A stretch of DNA of 64,000 nucleotides from Candidatus Thorarchaeota archaeon (GTDB lineage Archaea; Asgardarchaeota; Thorarchaeia; Thorarchaeales; Thorarchaeaceae): positions 62,001 to 126,000 of the forward strand of contig RDOF01000005.1 of the NCBI GenBank assembly GCA_011365025.1. Reading direction: 5' to 3'. The notes under the pieces are model-generated. The model saw only the letters and a list, made by a program, of their open reading frames with translations, was not told where the DNA came from and made no database searches. Made by a program: the position numbers and the translations under genes. Of this stretch, positions 1 to 8,154 are shown one piece after another. Positions within the stretch are counted from its first letter, which is position 1, and each line of letters opens with the position of its first letter.

Positions 1-1117
1 AATGAACTACAGTCATCGAATTCCTTGTCATAGTACCGGTTTTATCACTGCAAATTACACTAACACGACCAAGGCTTTCAACAGCTGAAAGGTCTCTTAT
101 GATGACTCCTTTCTTTGCCATTGCCAAGACCCCTGTCAAGAGAACAATAGTTGTCAGCAGGGGTATGTTGATTGGCATGATAGTCATTGCGCTGGTGATT
201 CCATCTGAAAGATGTCCGGCAACAACATCTGCTGCAAGGTCAATAGGTTCGCCTATCATCAAAGGTTGAACAACTAGCCTCCATAGCACTGATACAGATA
301 GGAGAACGATAGCTGCAATTCCAAGAAACTTCGCCAGCAAATTGACCTTCTTGCGAAGAGGGATGTCCCCTGTATTGAGTTCACCAAGAGTACCCTGTAT
401 CTTGCCAATCTCGGTGCGAGGGCCTGTTGTGGTGGTAACAACGCGTGCAGCGCCGGTCGCGACAAAGGTTCCAAAGAACACCATATTACGAAGATCGGTT
501 AAAGGTGCTCCCTTCTCTGAAACCAACTTCTCGTTCTTTGTGACGGGAACGCTCTCCCCTGTAAGTGATGCTTCATTCGTCGTTAAATTGGAACTACCTA
601 TTATTCGTGCATCAGCAGGAATTTTATCGCCCTGCTCAAGAATAAGAATGTCCCCCGGGACAATCGCAGTTGGTGTGATATTCATCTCGAAACCATTTCG
701 GACGACTCGAGCCTCACCTGCGGAGAGCTGCTCGAGCGCTTCTAGTTTCTTCTGAGCTCGAAATTGCTGAAAGATGGCAACAAGGCCGTTAATGATTACG
801 ATGACAAGCCATGTTATCGCTTGCCCAAACTGATTCTCAGGACCAGGAAAGAAAAGAGCCAGCAAAAGCAAGACTACTGAACTAATGATGTATATGTTAA
901 TCAGCCAGTTTAGAATCGGTGCTAAGTAGACCTGCCAAAAGGATCCGCGTACTTTTTCAATTGCATTCGGGCCATGTTTCTGAAGGCGAGCTTTGGCTTC
1001 GTTGTCACTTAGCCCCTTGTCGGAATCAACCTCCAGTACCTCAAGAACTTCTTTCAGAGGCATAGCTGGATAGTAAAGGTCTTCGGTGAATGTTTCGGTG
1101 GTTGGTTCCGCGGTCAT
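1..1117 (-). CDS. P-type cation-transporting ATPase, N-terminal part (cut by window edge)
   Basis: The reading frame starts at the ATG at 1117 and runs off the left edge after about 372 residues. Seen in order: an N-terminal cation-ATPase domain (about 15-65), two membrane segments (about 68-90 and 98-118), the actuator domain with the dephosphorylation motif TGES (186-189), two more membrane segments (about 262-285 and 308-333), and the start of the phosphorylation domain with the aspartyl-phosphate motif DKTGT (D358). This is the P-type ATPase fold; such enzymes pump cations across the membrane at the expense of ATP. The M4 proline motif reads PINIP (315-319), whereas SERCA-like pumps have PEGLP, so the usual ion-binding glutamate is absent and the transported ion cannot be assigned. 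It is divergent from the protease at 1338. Family certain; substrate unknown. Confidence 0.93.
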   Translation of the reverse strand, partial: MTAEPTTETFTEDLYYPAMPLKEVLEVLEVDSDKGLSDNEAKARLQKHGPNAIEKVRGSFWQVYLAPILNWLINIYIISSVVLLLLALFFPGPENQFGQAITWLVIVIINGLVAIFQQFRAQKKLEALEQLSAGEARVVRNGFEMNITPTAIVPGDILILEQGDKIPADARIIGSSNLTTNEASLTGESVPVTKNEKLVSEKGAPLTDLRNMVFFGTFVATGAARVVTTTTGPRTEIGKIQGTLGELNTGDIPLRKKVNLLAKFLGIAAIVLLSVSVLWRLVVQPLMIGEPIDLAADVVAGHLSDGITSAMTIMPINIPLLTTIVLLTGVLAMAKKGVIIRDLSAVESLGRVSVICSDKTGTMTRNSMTVVH

Positions 1118-1337
1118 TCAAGTCCCTCGTATGCTTATCCGTCTTGTTGGCTACACTACAGATAAATCAACTTGTAACCAACGGCCGGCCTAGCTCCTTT
1201 AAGGATTCTTCAAGACAGTGCGTCACTTTTGAAGGTTTTCGAACTATTGCTATGCATATTCAAAGGAGCATAATACCTCTGTCGATAGGTTCTTCAGTGT
1301 AACTTGCAAAACCGAAGACAGTAGCTCAAGGAGAGCA

Positions 1338-3320
1338 TTGTATGCGATGAACTCGTACTATGGCACGCCCTATTATAACGGTGGTAAGAAGTCCTCATCG
1401 AGCATCAAAGCAATCGCCGGCGTGATAATCTTCATGCTTATCCTTTCTGGTGGATTAGCGCTTCTAATAAGAACAGATGGAGATAACGGAATTGTTCTCC
1501 CTCCAGCGGACCGGATAAGAGTTGCTGTTCTTGACTCCGGTATTGATATCGACTATAGTATGGAGGGGCGGATTGCAGAGCAGCAGAGTTTCGTCTTGAC
1601 CCAGTATGGGTATTCAGCAAATGATTTGTCGGTTACAGACTCTAATCCCGAGTCTATCCCACATGGCACTGTAGTGGCAAAGACCGTTCTTGCTAGCAGT
1701 CAGAACACAGTAGTCGTTAATGGAAAGGTGTTGGGATCAGAGGGGATTGCTACACCCATCGGCTTGATTGCAGCAATCCATTGGGCGGTCGAGCAGAATT
1801 GCAGCATCATCAACCTAAGTCTCGGCTCGAGTCCCACTTGGGGAGATCCACTGAAGATTGCTGTAGAGTGGGCGTTTGACCACGGCGTGGTGGTGGTAGC
1901 AGCAGGCGGTAATGAGAATGTCGACGACCTACCGGGCACAAGCATCACATCACCTAGCGTATTCTCGAAATGTCTCTCAGTCGCAGCTGTCGATGCCACA
2001 GGTGCCCCGATGGACTTCTCAAGCCACGGCCCGACTGCGGATGTATACATGAAGCCTGACATAAGCGCTCTCGGCTATACAGATACAGCTGATGGAAGGT
2101 ATCTAGGAACAAGTTTCGCAGCACCCAAAGTTGCTGCGGCGGCGGCCGATCTAATAGCCTACTGCATTCAGAACAACATCACATACACCCCTGGTTCTAT
2201 CTATACGGCATTGTTGATGGGAGTGACCAGGCTACCCCATCCTGAGTATGTTGTAGGGGCAGGCCTTCTCAATAAGCAAAGTGCCATTTCGGAACTTGCG
2301 GCAAATTCAGAGGAAGGAGAACTGCCGAAGATAGCCTATGCACATCCTTCGACGCTGCCTATTGAATATGAACGGCTATTCTATGGAGATGTATATCAAT
2401 TCAATTTGCAGATCTTCACATCAAGTTTGACAACCTTTGATGTTGAGATTTCATCGAACAATACGACAATGTTTTCTATTGATAGTGAGGTGACTATAAA
2501 TCAGACTGGCTTTGTGCCCTTGACGATTTATGTACCCAGTTCAGGTGGACCTTCCTTCTCGGGAGCAATAACGTTTCAAGCAGATGGATTCGCTGAAGCT
2601 AGTTTGTCCATCAGCTTCACGGCCTCCACAGCTCTGGCACGGATTGCATTTGACACAAGCTTTACGTCTTGGTCTATTGATACGCACTATGGGCAGTTTA
2701 GGGACTTCTATCGTCTACTAACTGATAATGGCATCTCTGTTTCCGAGATTCGAAGCGAGTCCGAAATATCTCTTGACTATCTTGAAAGCTTCGATGGTGT
2801 TATTCTACTAGATCCATTTGTATGGGATTTGAATGAGACCGACCCAGAACACTTGAGTTTATTCTCACTGCCGTATAGTAACGAATCAAAGCAGGCATAC
2901 TCTGATTACTACTTCGGAGGCGGCGGCGTCTTTGTAACGACACTGTCCAACTTCAGCTCGAATGTCGGCAGACTTAACGATTTCATCGATTGGTCGGGAT
3001 TCTCCTTTGGTTCGCAGCAAATTCCAGTCAGCGATAGTCCTGTTCTAGTTACTAGCATTTATCCACATCTAGTGACCAATGAAATTGTGGGGTTCGACTT
3101 CCTTGGAGCGAGAATATTCCTCCCTGCTGGTGCAACAGAGCTAGCGCGATATGGAGGTAATTTCGTATTGGGCTGTCTTCAGGATGCTAGTGGAGGCAGG
3201 ATTGTTGTCACTGGAACCAACTACTTCATTGACAACTGGGGAATAAACGAGCAGTACGCTGCCTCTGATGACGCTCAGCTGGCATTACAAATAGTGCAGT
3301 GGATCACCAATCTCATCTAG
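1338..3320 (+). CDS. membrane-anchored subtilisin-like serine protease (S8)
   Basis: A 660-residue protein read from a TTG with a Shine-Dalgarno-like AAGGAG just upstream; an ATG three codons later (1347) is an alternative start. A hydrophobic segment (about 24-44) acts as signal or membrane anchor, so the catalytic domain is probably outside the cell. The S8 catalytic residues are visible: Asp66 in AVLDSGID, His109 in IPHGT, oxyanion Asn192 in AAGGNEN and Ser259 in GTSFAAP. The domain is compact (about 58-320) and lacks an obvious propeptide. About 340 C-terminal residues form beta-rich domains with many N-x-S/T sites, of unknown role. The gene stands alone. It most likely degrades proteins or matures surface proteins, but the target is unknown. 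Confidence 0.93.
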   Translation: MYAMNSYYGTPYYNGGKKSSSSIKAIAGVIIFMLILSGGLALLIRTDGDNGIVLPPADRIRVAVLDSGIDIDYSMEGRIAEQQSFVLTQYGYSANDLSVTDSNPESIPHGTVVAKTVLASSQNTVVVNGKVLGSEGIATPIGLIAAIHWAVEQNCSIINLSLGSSPTWGDPLKIAVEWAFDHGVVVVAAGGNENVDDLPGTSITSPSVFSKCLSVAAVDATGAPMDFSSHGPTADVYMKPDISALGYTDTADGRYLGTSFAAPKVAAAAADLIAYCIQNNITYTPGSIYTALLMGVTRLPHPEYVVGAGLLNKQSAISELAANSEEGELPKIAYAHPSTLPIEYERLFYGDVYQFNLQIFTSSLTTFDVEISSNNTTMFSIDSEVTINQTGFVPLTIYVPSSGGPSFSGAITFQADGFAEASLSISFTASTALARIAFDTSFTSWSIDTHYGQFRDFYRLLTDNGISVSEIRSESEISLDYLESFDGVILLDPFVWDLNETDPEHLSLFSLPYSNESKQAYSDYYFGGGGVFVTTLSNFSSNVGRLNDFIDWSGFSFGSQQIPVSDSPVLVTSIYPHLVTNEIVGFDFLGARIFLPAGATELARYGGNFVLGCLQDASGGRIVVTGTNYFIDNWGINEQYAASDDAQLALQIVQWITNLI

Positions 3321-3370
3321 TCGGAATGCTAAGTGTACGAAGGCACACCTAGATTGCGTGGTTTCCGAGA

Positions 3371-3485
3371 TTTAAAAGCCAAGAGGGAGAAGGTCATATA
3401 CCAAAAACACTACCGAGTCGAAAATCGGATACGCTGATGGCGAGGCTCTGCCTGGTCATCAGCCTACCCGAACCTCGCCTTTTTC
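3371..3485 (+). ncRNA. candidate small structured RNA or structured terminator
   Basis: The stretch between the protease and the MFS gene (3321-3596) holds a TATA-like TTTAAAAG (3371-3378) and, about 30 bp downstream, a structured segment. GGCGAGG (3439-3445) pairs with CCTCGCC (3473-3479), followed at once by TTTTT. An overlapping alternative hairpin pairs CTGATG (3434-3439) with CATCAG (3457-3462). The two share base 3439 and the second lies largely inside the loop of the first. It could be an independent RNA of about 85 nt, a regulated terminator, or only the 3' end of the protease transcript. No known RNA family was recognised. Confidence 0.35.
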
Positions 3486-3596
3486 TGATATTTCAAACAT
3501 GATAGGCTCAATTACGAATCGAACCCTAATGATGCCGTATCAGCAGATTTAACTCAGGTGTGAGCGCCGACCAACTGCATTCGGAGAAAGCGACCC

Positions 3597-4832
3597 ATGG
3601 CAACCTTGACCAAAGCATCCTATGCAGTTCTTGCAGCCTGCACAATAGCGCATTTCCTGAATCACGTATACACATCGCTACTCTCCCCGTTCTCCACAAC
3701 TATTCGAGCTGAAATGGGGCTATCCTTGACGCAAGTTGGAACCATTGCAAGTGCGGTGATTCTTGCAATGACGACAACGCACCTTGTGGTAGGGTACCTT
3801 GGTGACAAAGGATGGCGAGATGTATTCATTCCTGCTACCGTACTTCTTAGTTCTGTTCTAGTTGTGATTTCAGCCTTTGCCAGTACATACATCTTTCTTG
3901 TCATAGCCATGGCGCTGCTCGGCATTGCGGCATCAGGATATCATCCTACAGTGTTCCCGACACTTGCCCAAAGATTCCCCAAAAATGCGCGTGCCAAAGC
4001 AACAGGCGTTCAAGCTATGGGAGGGCTAGTAGGAATGGCAATAATTCCGGCTCTGGGTGCCTTCTTGTTGCTTGTCCTTGGGAGCTGGCAAATGTCATTT
4101 CTCATCTTGGGTTTAATGGGCCTTTGCTTGTTCATCCCCGTATTGGGATTATATCGCTATGCGAAAAGGGAGGACACGAGGGCACTGCAAATAGCTCCGA
4201 TAGAGCAAGCAGGAGAGGATGGGTGGACGCTCAACTACGGTCTAGCACTGATTCTCGCAGGCTTAAGAGGAATGCCCTTTCGATGTACGGCCTTGTTGTT
4301 CCCACTGTATTTCGAGGACATTTATCATTTCGAGCCAATCTGGGCAGGGTCTTTTACAACGATTCTTCTTACGGCGGGATTGGTAGGAGAAATGGTGGCT
4401 GCACCCCTCTCTGATAGAATGGGCAGGCGAGTGCCGTTTCTCATTGCCTCAACTGGTGTTGTGACCCCTCTAATGCTATTGCTAAACTTCTCCCTTTCTC
4501 CAGGAGTTCTGGTCTTGGTACTAATCGTGATGGGTTTCTTCTTCTATTTGGGTGTCCCACCAAATACAGCATTCCAGACAGAAGTCAGCCCAAGACAATC
4601 GCAAGGCCTCGCCTTCGGATTGCTGTTTTCAGTTGGGGCAATTCCTGGGGCTCTATCCCCTGTGATCTTTGGCTGGATAGGAGATACTTGGGGACTTCCC
4701 TTTTCAATTCTATATCTGGTGGTCACACTCTTCCTGGCCACGGTTATTGCCTCGTTACTAAGAGAGCCAAAGGAAAAGGGGATAGAAACCACTATCGTGT
4801 TAGACCCAGTGCTTTCGCCTGGTTCGCCGTAG
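3597..4832 (+). CDS. MFS transporter
   Basis: A 411-residue protein with about 12 hydrophobic segments and the major facilitator layout of two six-helix halves joined by a polar central loop (about 186-206). The loop between helices 2 and 3 reads GYLGDKGWRD, a form of the MFS signature, and GDRMGRR-like residues (SDRMGRRVPF) occur at the equivalent place in the second half. Members move small solutes across the cytoplasmic membrane, driven by ion gradients. The substrate cannot be told from sequence. The start is the ATG at 3597. The next gene, a PHP phosphatase, begins about 45 bp after its stop, so the two may be co-transcribed, but no functional link is evident. Confidence 0.9.
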   Translation: MATLTKASYAVLAACTIAHFLNHVYTSLLSPFSTTIRAEMGLSLTQVGTIASAVILAMTTTHLVVGYLGDKGWRDVFIPATVLLSSVLVVISAFASTYIFLVIAMALLGIAASGYHPTVFPTLAQRFPKNARAKATGVQAMGGLVGMAIIPALGAFLLLVLGSWQMSFLILGLMGLCLFIPVLGLYRYAKREDTRALQIAPIEQAGEDGWTLNYGLALILAGLRGMPFRCTALLFPLYFEDIYHFEPIWAGSFTTILLTAGLVGEMVAAPLSDRMGRRVPFLIASTGVVTPLMLLLNFSLSPGVLVLVLIVMGFFFYLGVPPNTAFQTEVSPRQSQGLAFGLLFSVGAIPGALSPVIFGWIGDTWGLPFSILYLVVTLFLATVIASLLREPKEKGIETTIVLDPVLSPGSP

Positions 4833-4875
4833 TACAGTGGTTTCATCTTAGTCAACCTCAAAAGAGAGCCAAAAG

Positions 4876-5736
4876 GTGGAAGGAAGGATGATGGACTATC
4901 ATATACACCCAGACTATTCGATTGACGCAGAAGGATCAATCGAGGAGTATTGCAATGAGGCTGTAGCTAGGGGTATTAGAGAAATATGTTTCACGACTCA
5001 CCTTGACTTGGACCAGAATCGTGATGATTGCTATGTTTCTGTTGATGGGAGGCGTGTCAGATCGAATTCGTCTGCTTGGTTCCAGGATTATGAAACCACA
5101 ATTAGGCGAGCGGCCGACGTTTTTGCCGAAAGAAACCTAGCTGTGAAGACGGGTATTGAGGTTGACCTTTACCCGGGAGTTGTAGAAGATCTACCTGAGG
5201 CTTTCCATAGCATAAACTTCGATATGATAATTGGGTCAGTTCATCTCATTGATCACCTAGCAATCTCCGTAAGAGAAGAAGCCATGCAGTTCTTCAAGAG
5301 GAATAAATTGGCAGAACTTGGTGAGCGATACTATGGACTATTACTGGACTTACTTGACACAAAAATGTTCGATATCCTTGGTCATCTTGACATATATCGG
5401 AGATATGGCGAGGAGTTCTATGGGGCAGAGGTTAATCAGTTGTGGAAACCCTACATCGAAGACCTTGTGAAGAAGATGAAACGCGAAGGTGTTGGTTTTG
5501 AGGTCAATACCTCATCTTGGAGACGAGGGCTTCCGGAACCAATGCCAGAGGAACCGCTGGTCAAGGAGCTTGTCAGCAGGGGCATTAGTACTGTGACAGT
5601 GGGTTCCGATTCCCATGAACCGAGGACTATTGGGGATGGAATTCAAAGGGCATTTGACATGTTGTTGGGAGTTGGTCTCAGGCATATTACAACATTTTCA
5701 CACAGGAAACCAAATCGAACAAGAATTCCTCGTTGA
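4876..5736 (+). CDS. PHP-domain phosphoesterase, histidinol-phosphatase (HisK) type
   Basis: A 286-residue protein of typical length for HisK-type PHP phosphatases. The metal-binding motifs appear in order: HIHPD near the N-terminus, TTHLD, the glutamate of GIEVD, SVHLID, LGHLD and the C-terminal GSDSHEP. PHP enzymes of this group use a trinuclear metal site to hydrolyse phosphomonoesters; histidinol phosphate is the best-known substrate. No other histidine-biosynthesis gene is in the window, so the specific substrate is an inference. The frame begins at a GTG, but adjacent ATG codons 4 and 5 codons later (about 4888-4893) are at least as likely starts and give a protein of 281-282 residues. 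Confidence 0.88.
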   Translation: MEGRMMDYHIHPDYSIDAEGSIEEYCNEAVARGIREICFTTHLDLDQNRDDCYVSVDGRRVRSNSSAWFQDYETTIRRAADVFAERNLAVKTGIEVDLYPGVVEDLPEAFHSINFDMIIGSVHLIDHLAISVREEAMQFFKRNKLAELGERYYGLLLDLLDTKMFDILGHLDIYRRYGEEFYGAEVNQLWKPYIEDLVKKMKREGVGFEVNTSSWRRGLPEPMPEEPLVKELVSRGISTVTVGSDSHEPRTIGDGIQRAFDMLLGVGLRHITTFSHRKPNRTRIPR

Positions 5737-5794
5737 ACGCCTTTTTCAAATAGACATAAAGGCAAGATGCACTATTGAAGACCGAGGTGAGGTT

Positions 5795-6220
5795 TTGCGT
5801 AACAGAACATCGTTTATTCTGTGTTTGATTGGTGGAATCCTCTTGATTTCAGTAAGTGCCATTGGAAGTCTGGGATTCTGGGAAACCATAATTAGCTACA
5901 TAGCAAGCACATTTCCTGAATCCGCGGAAATTATGACCCTTCTCTTTGGAGTACTCATGTACATAGCAGGCTTGGGAGGCGTTGGTGTCATTATTGGTGG
6001 AGTCCTACTAACCACGGATAGAGTCGGAACTGGAAAGTTTGTTATTGGCATTTCTGCGGGATTGGGACTCATTGGTCTAATCATTTACCTAGTACAGCTA
6101 TATATGACAGGAGGCATTGAACTTGTGCTTGATGTGGTCTCCTTGTTGTCACAGTCTGCGGGATGGATTGGTGCAGTATTATCGATAGTTGCCAGACAGA
6201 TGGCTTCAAAACCTGAATAA
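5795..6220 (+). CDS. small membrane protein of unknown function
   Basis: A 141-residue protein. The open frame extends upstream into the PHP gene, but a TTG at 5795 preceded by GAGGTGAGG is the best start and avoids the overlap. It has four strongly hydrophobic segments rich in Gly, Ile and Leu, with short polar links, and ends in a basic/polar tail. I recognise no family. It lies between the PHP phosphatase and the TPR genes on the same strand, 17 bp upstream of the first TPR gene, so it may belong to the same transcript. Confidence 0.62.
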   Translation: MRNRTSFILCLIGGILLISVSAIGSLGFWETIISYIASTFPESAEIMTLLFGVLMYIAGLGGVGVIIGGVLLTTDRVGTGKFVIGISAGLGLIGLIIYLVQLYMTGGIELVLDVVSLLSQSAGWIGAVLSIVARQMASKPE

Positions 6221-6237
6221 CCAAGGTTAATCCGGGA

Positions 6238-6873
6238 TTGAATCGCTTGAATAGCACGCAACTCGTGGATGCAGTAGGGCTAATAGAATCAAAGAAGTAT
6301 GACGAAGCGATTGCCCTACTGGAGGAGTTCCTAAGAGACAACCATAGCTCAATTGAAGGATGGTACAATCTTGGTATAGCCTATGCGTTAGCAGAGGAAT
6401 ATGATGCAGCTGTCAAGTCCTACGACGAAGCCTTGGCAATAGACAATGGCATATTCGAGGTCTGGTTCAACAAGGCAACAGTCCTTTACGAGATGGCAGA
6501 TTTCAAGGGGGCAAAGCAGTGCTACGAAGAGGCGCTGGAATTGCGTCCTAATGATGCTGAAGCGTGGAACAATCTGGGCAATGTCCACTCCCGACTTGGA
6601 GAAGGAAGAGAGGCTATCGATGCCTACACGCGCGCAGTCTTGCTTGATGCAGGGTATGCTGAAGCATTCTATAACAAGGCAAATGCTCACTTCATTGAGG
6701 AAGAGTACGAACGCGCAGTTGCATATGCAGATTTGGCCTTGGAGCTAAATCCCGAGCTTTCAACGAAAATCACGCCGTGGATTCAAATCGCCCGAAGCAA
6801 GCTTGAAGCTAAGAGGAAACATGAAGAAAGGCTCCGAAAGAGAAGACAAGAGGACGGTCAAAGGACATCCTAG
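6238..6873 (+). CDS. tetratricopeptide repeat protein
   Basis: A 211-residue soluble protein made almost wholly of about five TPR units. The repeats show the usual W/Y..LG.A.......A...Y..AL...P pattern, for example around residues 40-70, 75-105, 108-140 and 143-175. The C-terminus (about 185-211) is a highly charged Lys/Arg/Glu helix. TPR arrays form superhelical scaffolds that bind other proteins. The start is a TTG (6238). It is followed by two membrane-anchored TPR proteins (6930 and 7547), so the three may work together, for instance as parts of a membrane-associated assembly. No catalytic motif is present. Confidence 0.85.
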   Translation: MNRLNSTQLVDAVGLIESKKYDEAIALLEEFLRDNHSSIEGWYNLGIAYALAEEYDAAVKSYDEALAIDNGIFEVWFNKATVLYEMADFKGAKQCYEEALELRPNDAEAWNNLGNVHSRLGEGREAIDAYTRAVLLDAGYAEAFYNKANAHFIEEEYERAVAYADLALELNPELSTKITPWIQIARSKLEAKRKHEERLRKRRQEDGQRTS

Positions 6874-6929
6874 TCTGGTTCATTGTTCTATTCATCACAT
6901 CTAAAAGGAACAAATCCCAACATCTTCGC

Positions 6930-7478
6930 ATGCTCGAGCCTGAAGACGATATTGAGATGGAAGTGCCCCGAAGAAGAATGAACTACAAAATCTTGGGAGG
7001 CGCGGCCCTCATCATTCTGGTTCTTGGAATCACCTTGGCATGGCTTGGAGGGCAGGGCATAGTACCACTTGACCCCTCTACGGTTCTAGGCATTACCATT
7101 CTGAGTATCACGATTATTGCCTGTTGTTCATCAATGACGATAATCGGAGGCGTTGCGACAAGGATTCCTGAATACGGAGAAATGGAAACCAGATTCGAGG
7201 AAGGCATGAGTCATTTCGAAGCGGAAGAATGGGAAGAAGCATTGGTTGTATTCAGGGAGCTTATGGGACCCTTGAAAGACCACAAGAGAGCGCTCTATTA
7301 TGCAGCGCGATGTTGCGAGAAACGCGATGATTTTGATTGCGTTAAGACCTACTGCAAAAGATACTTGGAACTGCAACCTCGAGACAAAGAGGTTTGGGAG
7401 CTGCTAGCTTCAGCACATAAAAGGCTCTTCGAATACGAAGAGGCAGAGGATGCACTAGACAAGGCAGCAGGCCTCTAG
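6930..7478 (+). CDS. membrane-anchored TPR protein
   Basis: A 182-residue protein. An acidic N-terminus is followed by two hydrophobic segments (about 20-40 and 46-75) and then about two TPR units (about 88-180) with a cysteine pair in YYAARCCEKR. The TPR part is closely similar in sequence and layout to that of the next gene (7547): both have a KDHKRALYY or PDHKRALYY stretch followed by C..KRYLE or CRRYLE. They are therefore tandem paralogues. Likely a membrane-tethered protein-binding adaptor. Start ATG 6930. Confidence 0.75.
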   Translation: MLEPEDDIEMEVPRRRMNYKILGGAALIILVLGITLAWLGGQGIVPLDPSTVLGITILSITIIACCSSMTIIGGVATRIPEYGEMETRFEEGMSHFEAEEWEEALVVFRELMGPLKDHKRALYYAARCCEKRDDFDCVKTYCKRYLELQPRDKEVWELLASAHKRLFEYEEAEDALDKAAGL

Positions 7479-7546
7479 GGTTGGGCAGCGCGAATCCATG
7501 AGTTATTAGACTTCCACCCACTTACCTTTTCAGGCGGGTAAGAGCA

Positions 7547-8035
7547 ATGAAACTACAAGAAACTGCAACAAAGGTTCTTGTTGACCCTAAGTGGAAAGCC
7601 ATGTGGTACTTCACGAATAGTCTTTGGTCCGGCATAACGCTATACCTGCTTTCGTCCTTTGGCTATGTCTTTTGGAGTCCGAAATTGGCATTGATACTTG
7701 GTTTCTTTGTACCACTTGTTGTCTACGGCGCAAAGGAGGGCCTTGGCCTCTACAGGTACAAACGGAATTTGGGAGATTTCTGGTATATGGGTCAACACTA
7801 CAAGCAAGGACTAGGCCTTTTTGAGAATGAATTATGGGAGAAAGCGCTAGTCCATTTTGAAGAGGTGTTAAAGGTTGGTCCGGATCACAAGAGGGCCCTT
7901 TATTACTCAGCAATTTGCCACGAGAGGCTCCAGAATTGGGATGAAATGGAGAGCAGGTGCAGAAGATACCTGGAGCAGAATCCGAATGATGTAGAAGTTC
8001 AATCCATGTTAAGAAGAGCAGGTCAAAATCCCTAG
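7547..8035 (+). CDS. membrane-anchored TPR protein, paralogue of 6930-7478
   Basis: A 162-residue protein. Two hydrophobic segments (about 20-37 and 42-58) precede a linker and about two TPR units (about 85-160) that match those of the preceding gene residue for residue at many positions. The start is the ATG at 7547, preceded by GCGGGTAAGAGCA. Two neighbouring genes with the same rare architecture (two membrane helices plus a short TPR module) suggest gene duplication and perhaps a heteromeric membrane complex. Function unknown. Confidence 0.75.
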   Translation: MKLQETATKVLVDPKWKAMWYFTNSLWSGITLYLLSSFGYVFWSPKLALILGFFVPLVVYGAKEGLGLYRYKRNLGDFWYMGQHYKQGLGLFENELWEKALVHFEEVLKVGPDHKRALYYSAICHERLQNWDEMESRCRRYLEQNPNDVEVQSMLRRAGQNP

Positions 8036-8154
8036 ACTGATGAATGAGCAGTTCTCAACAGCTCCATTCGTGGCAAGTGGTATCGGATTCGTGGTGTTGG
8101 CAAAGGATAAGAGGTAGGCGTCAATGGAACTTAGATTATCTAGGAGATGAATCC

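Noticed and set aside
342..755. Plus-strand frame opposite the P-type ATPase
   Set aside because: It is an antisense shadow: the minus frame carries TGES and DKTGT and is clearly coding.
3500..3545. A GGGTTCGATTCG-like stretch on the minus strand resembling a tRNA T-arm
   Set aside because: The five bases before and after the loop do not pair and no D-arm or acceptor stem could be built.
8044..8154. Longer N-terminus for the GH36 protein from 8044
   Set aside because: The 37 extra residues are not family-like and a clear ribosome-binding site precedes the ATG at 8155.
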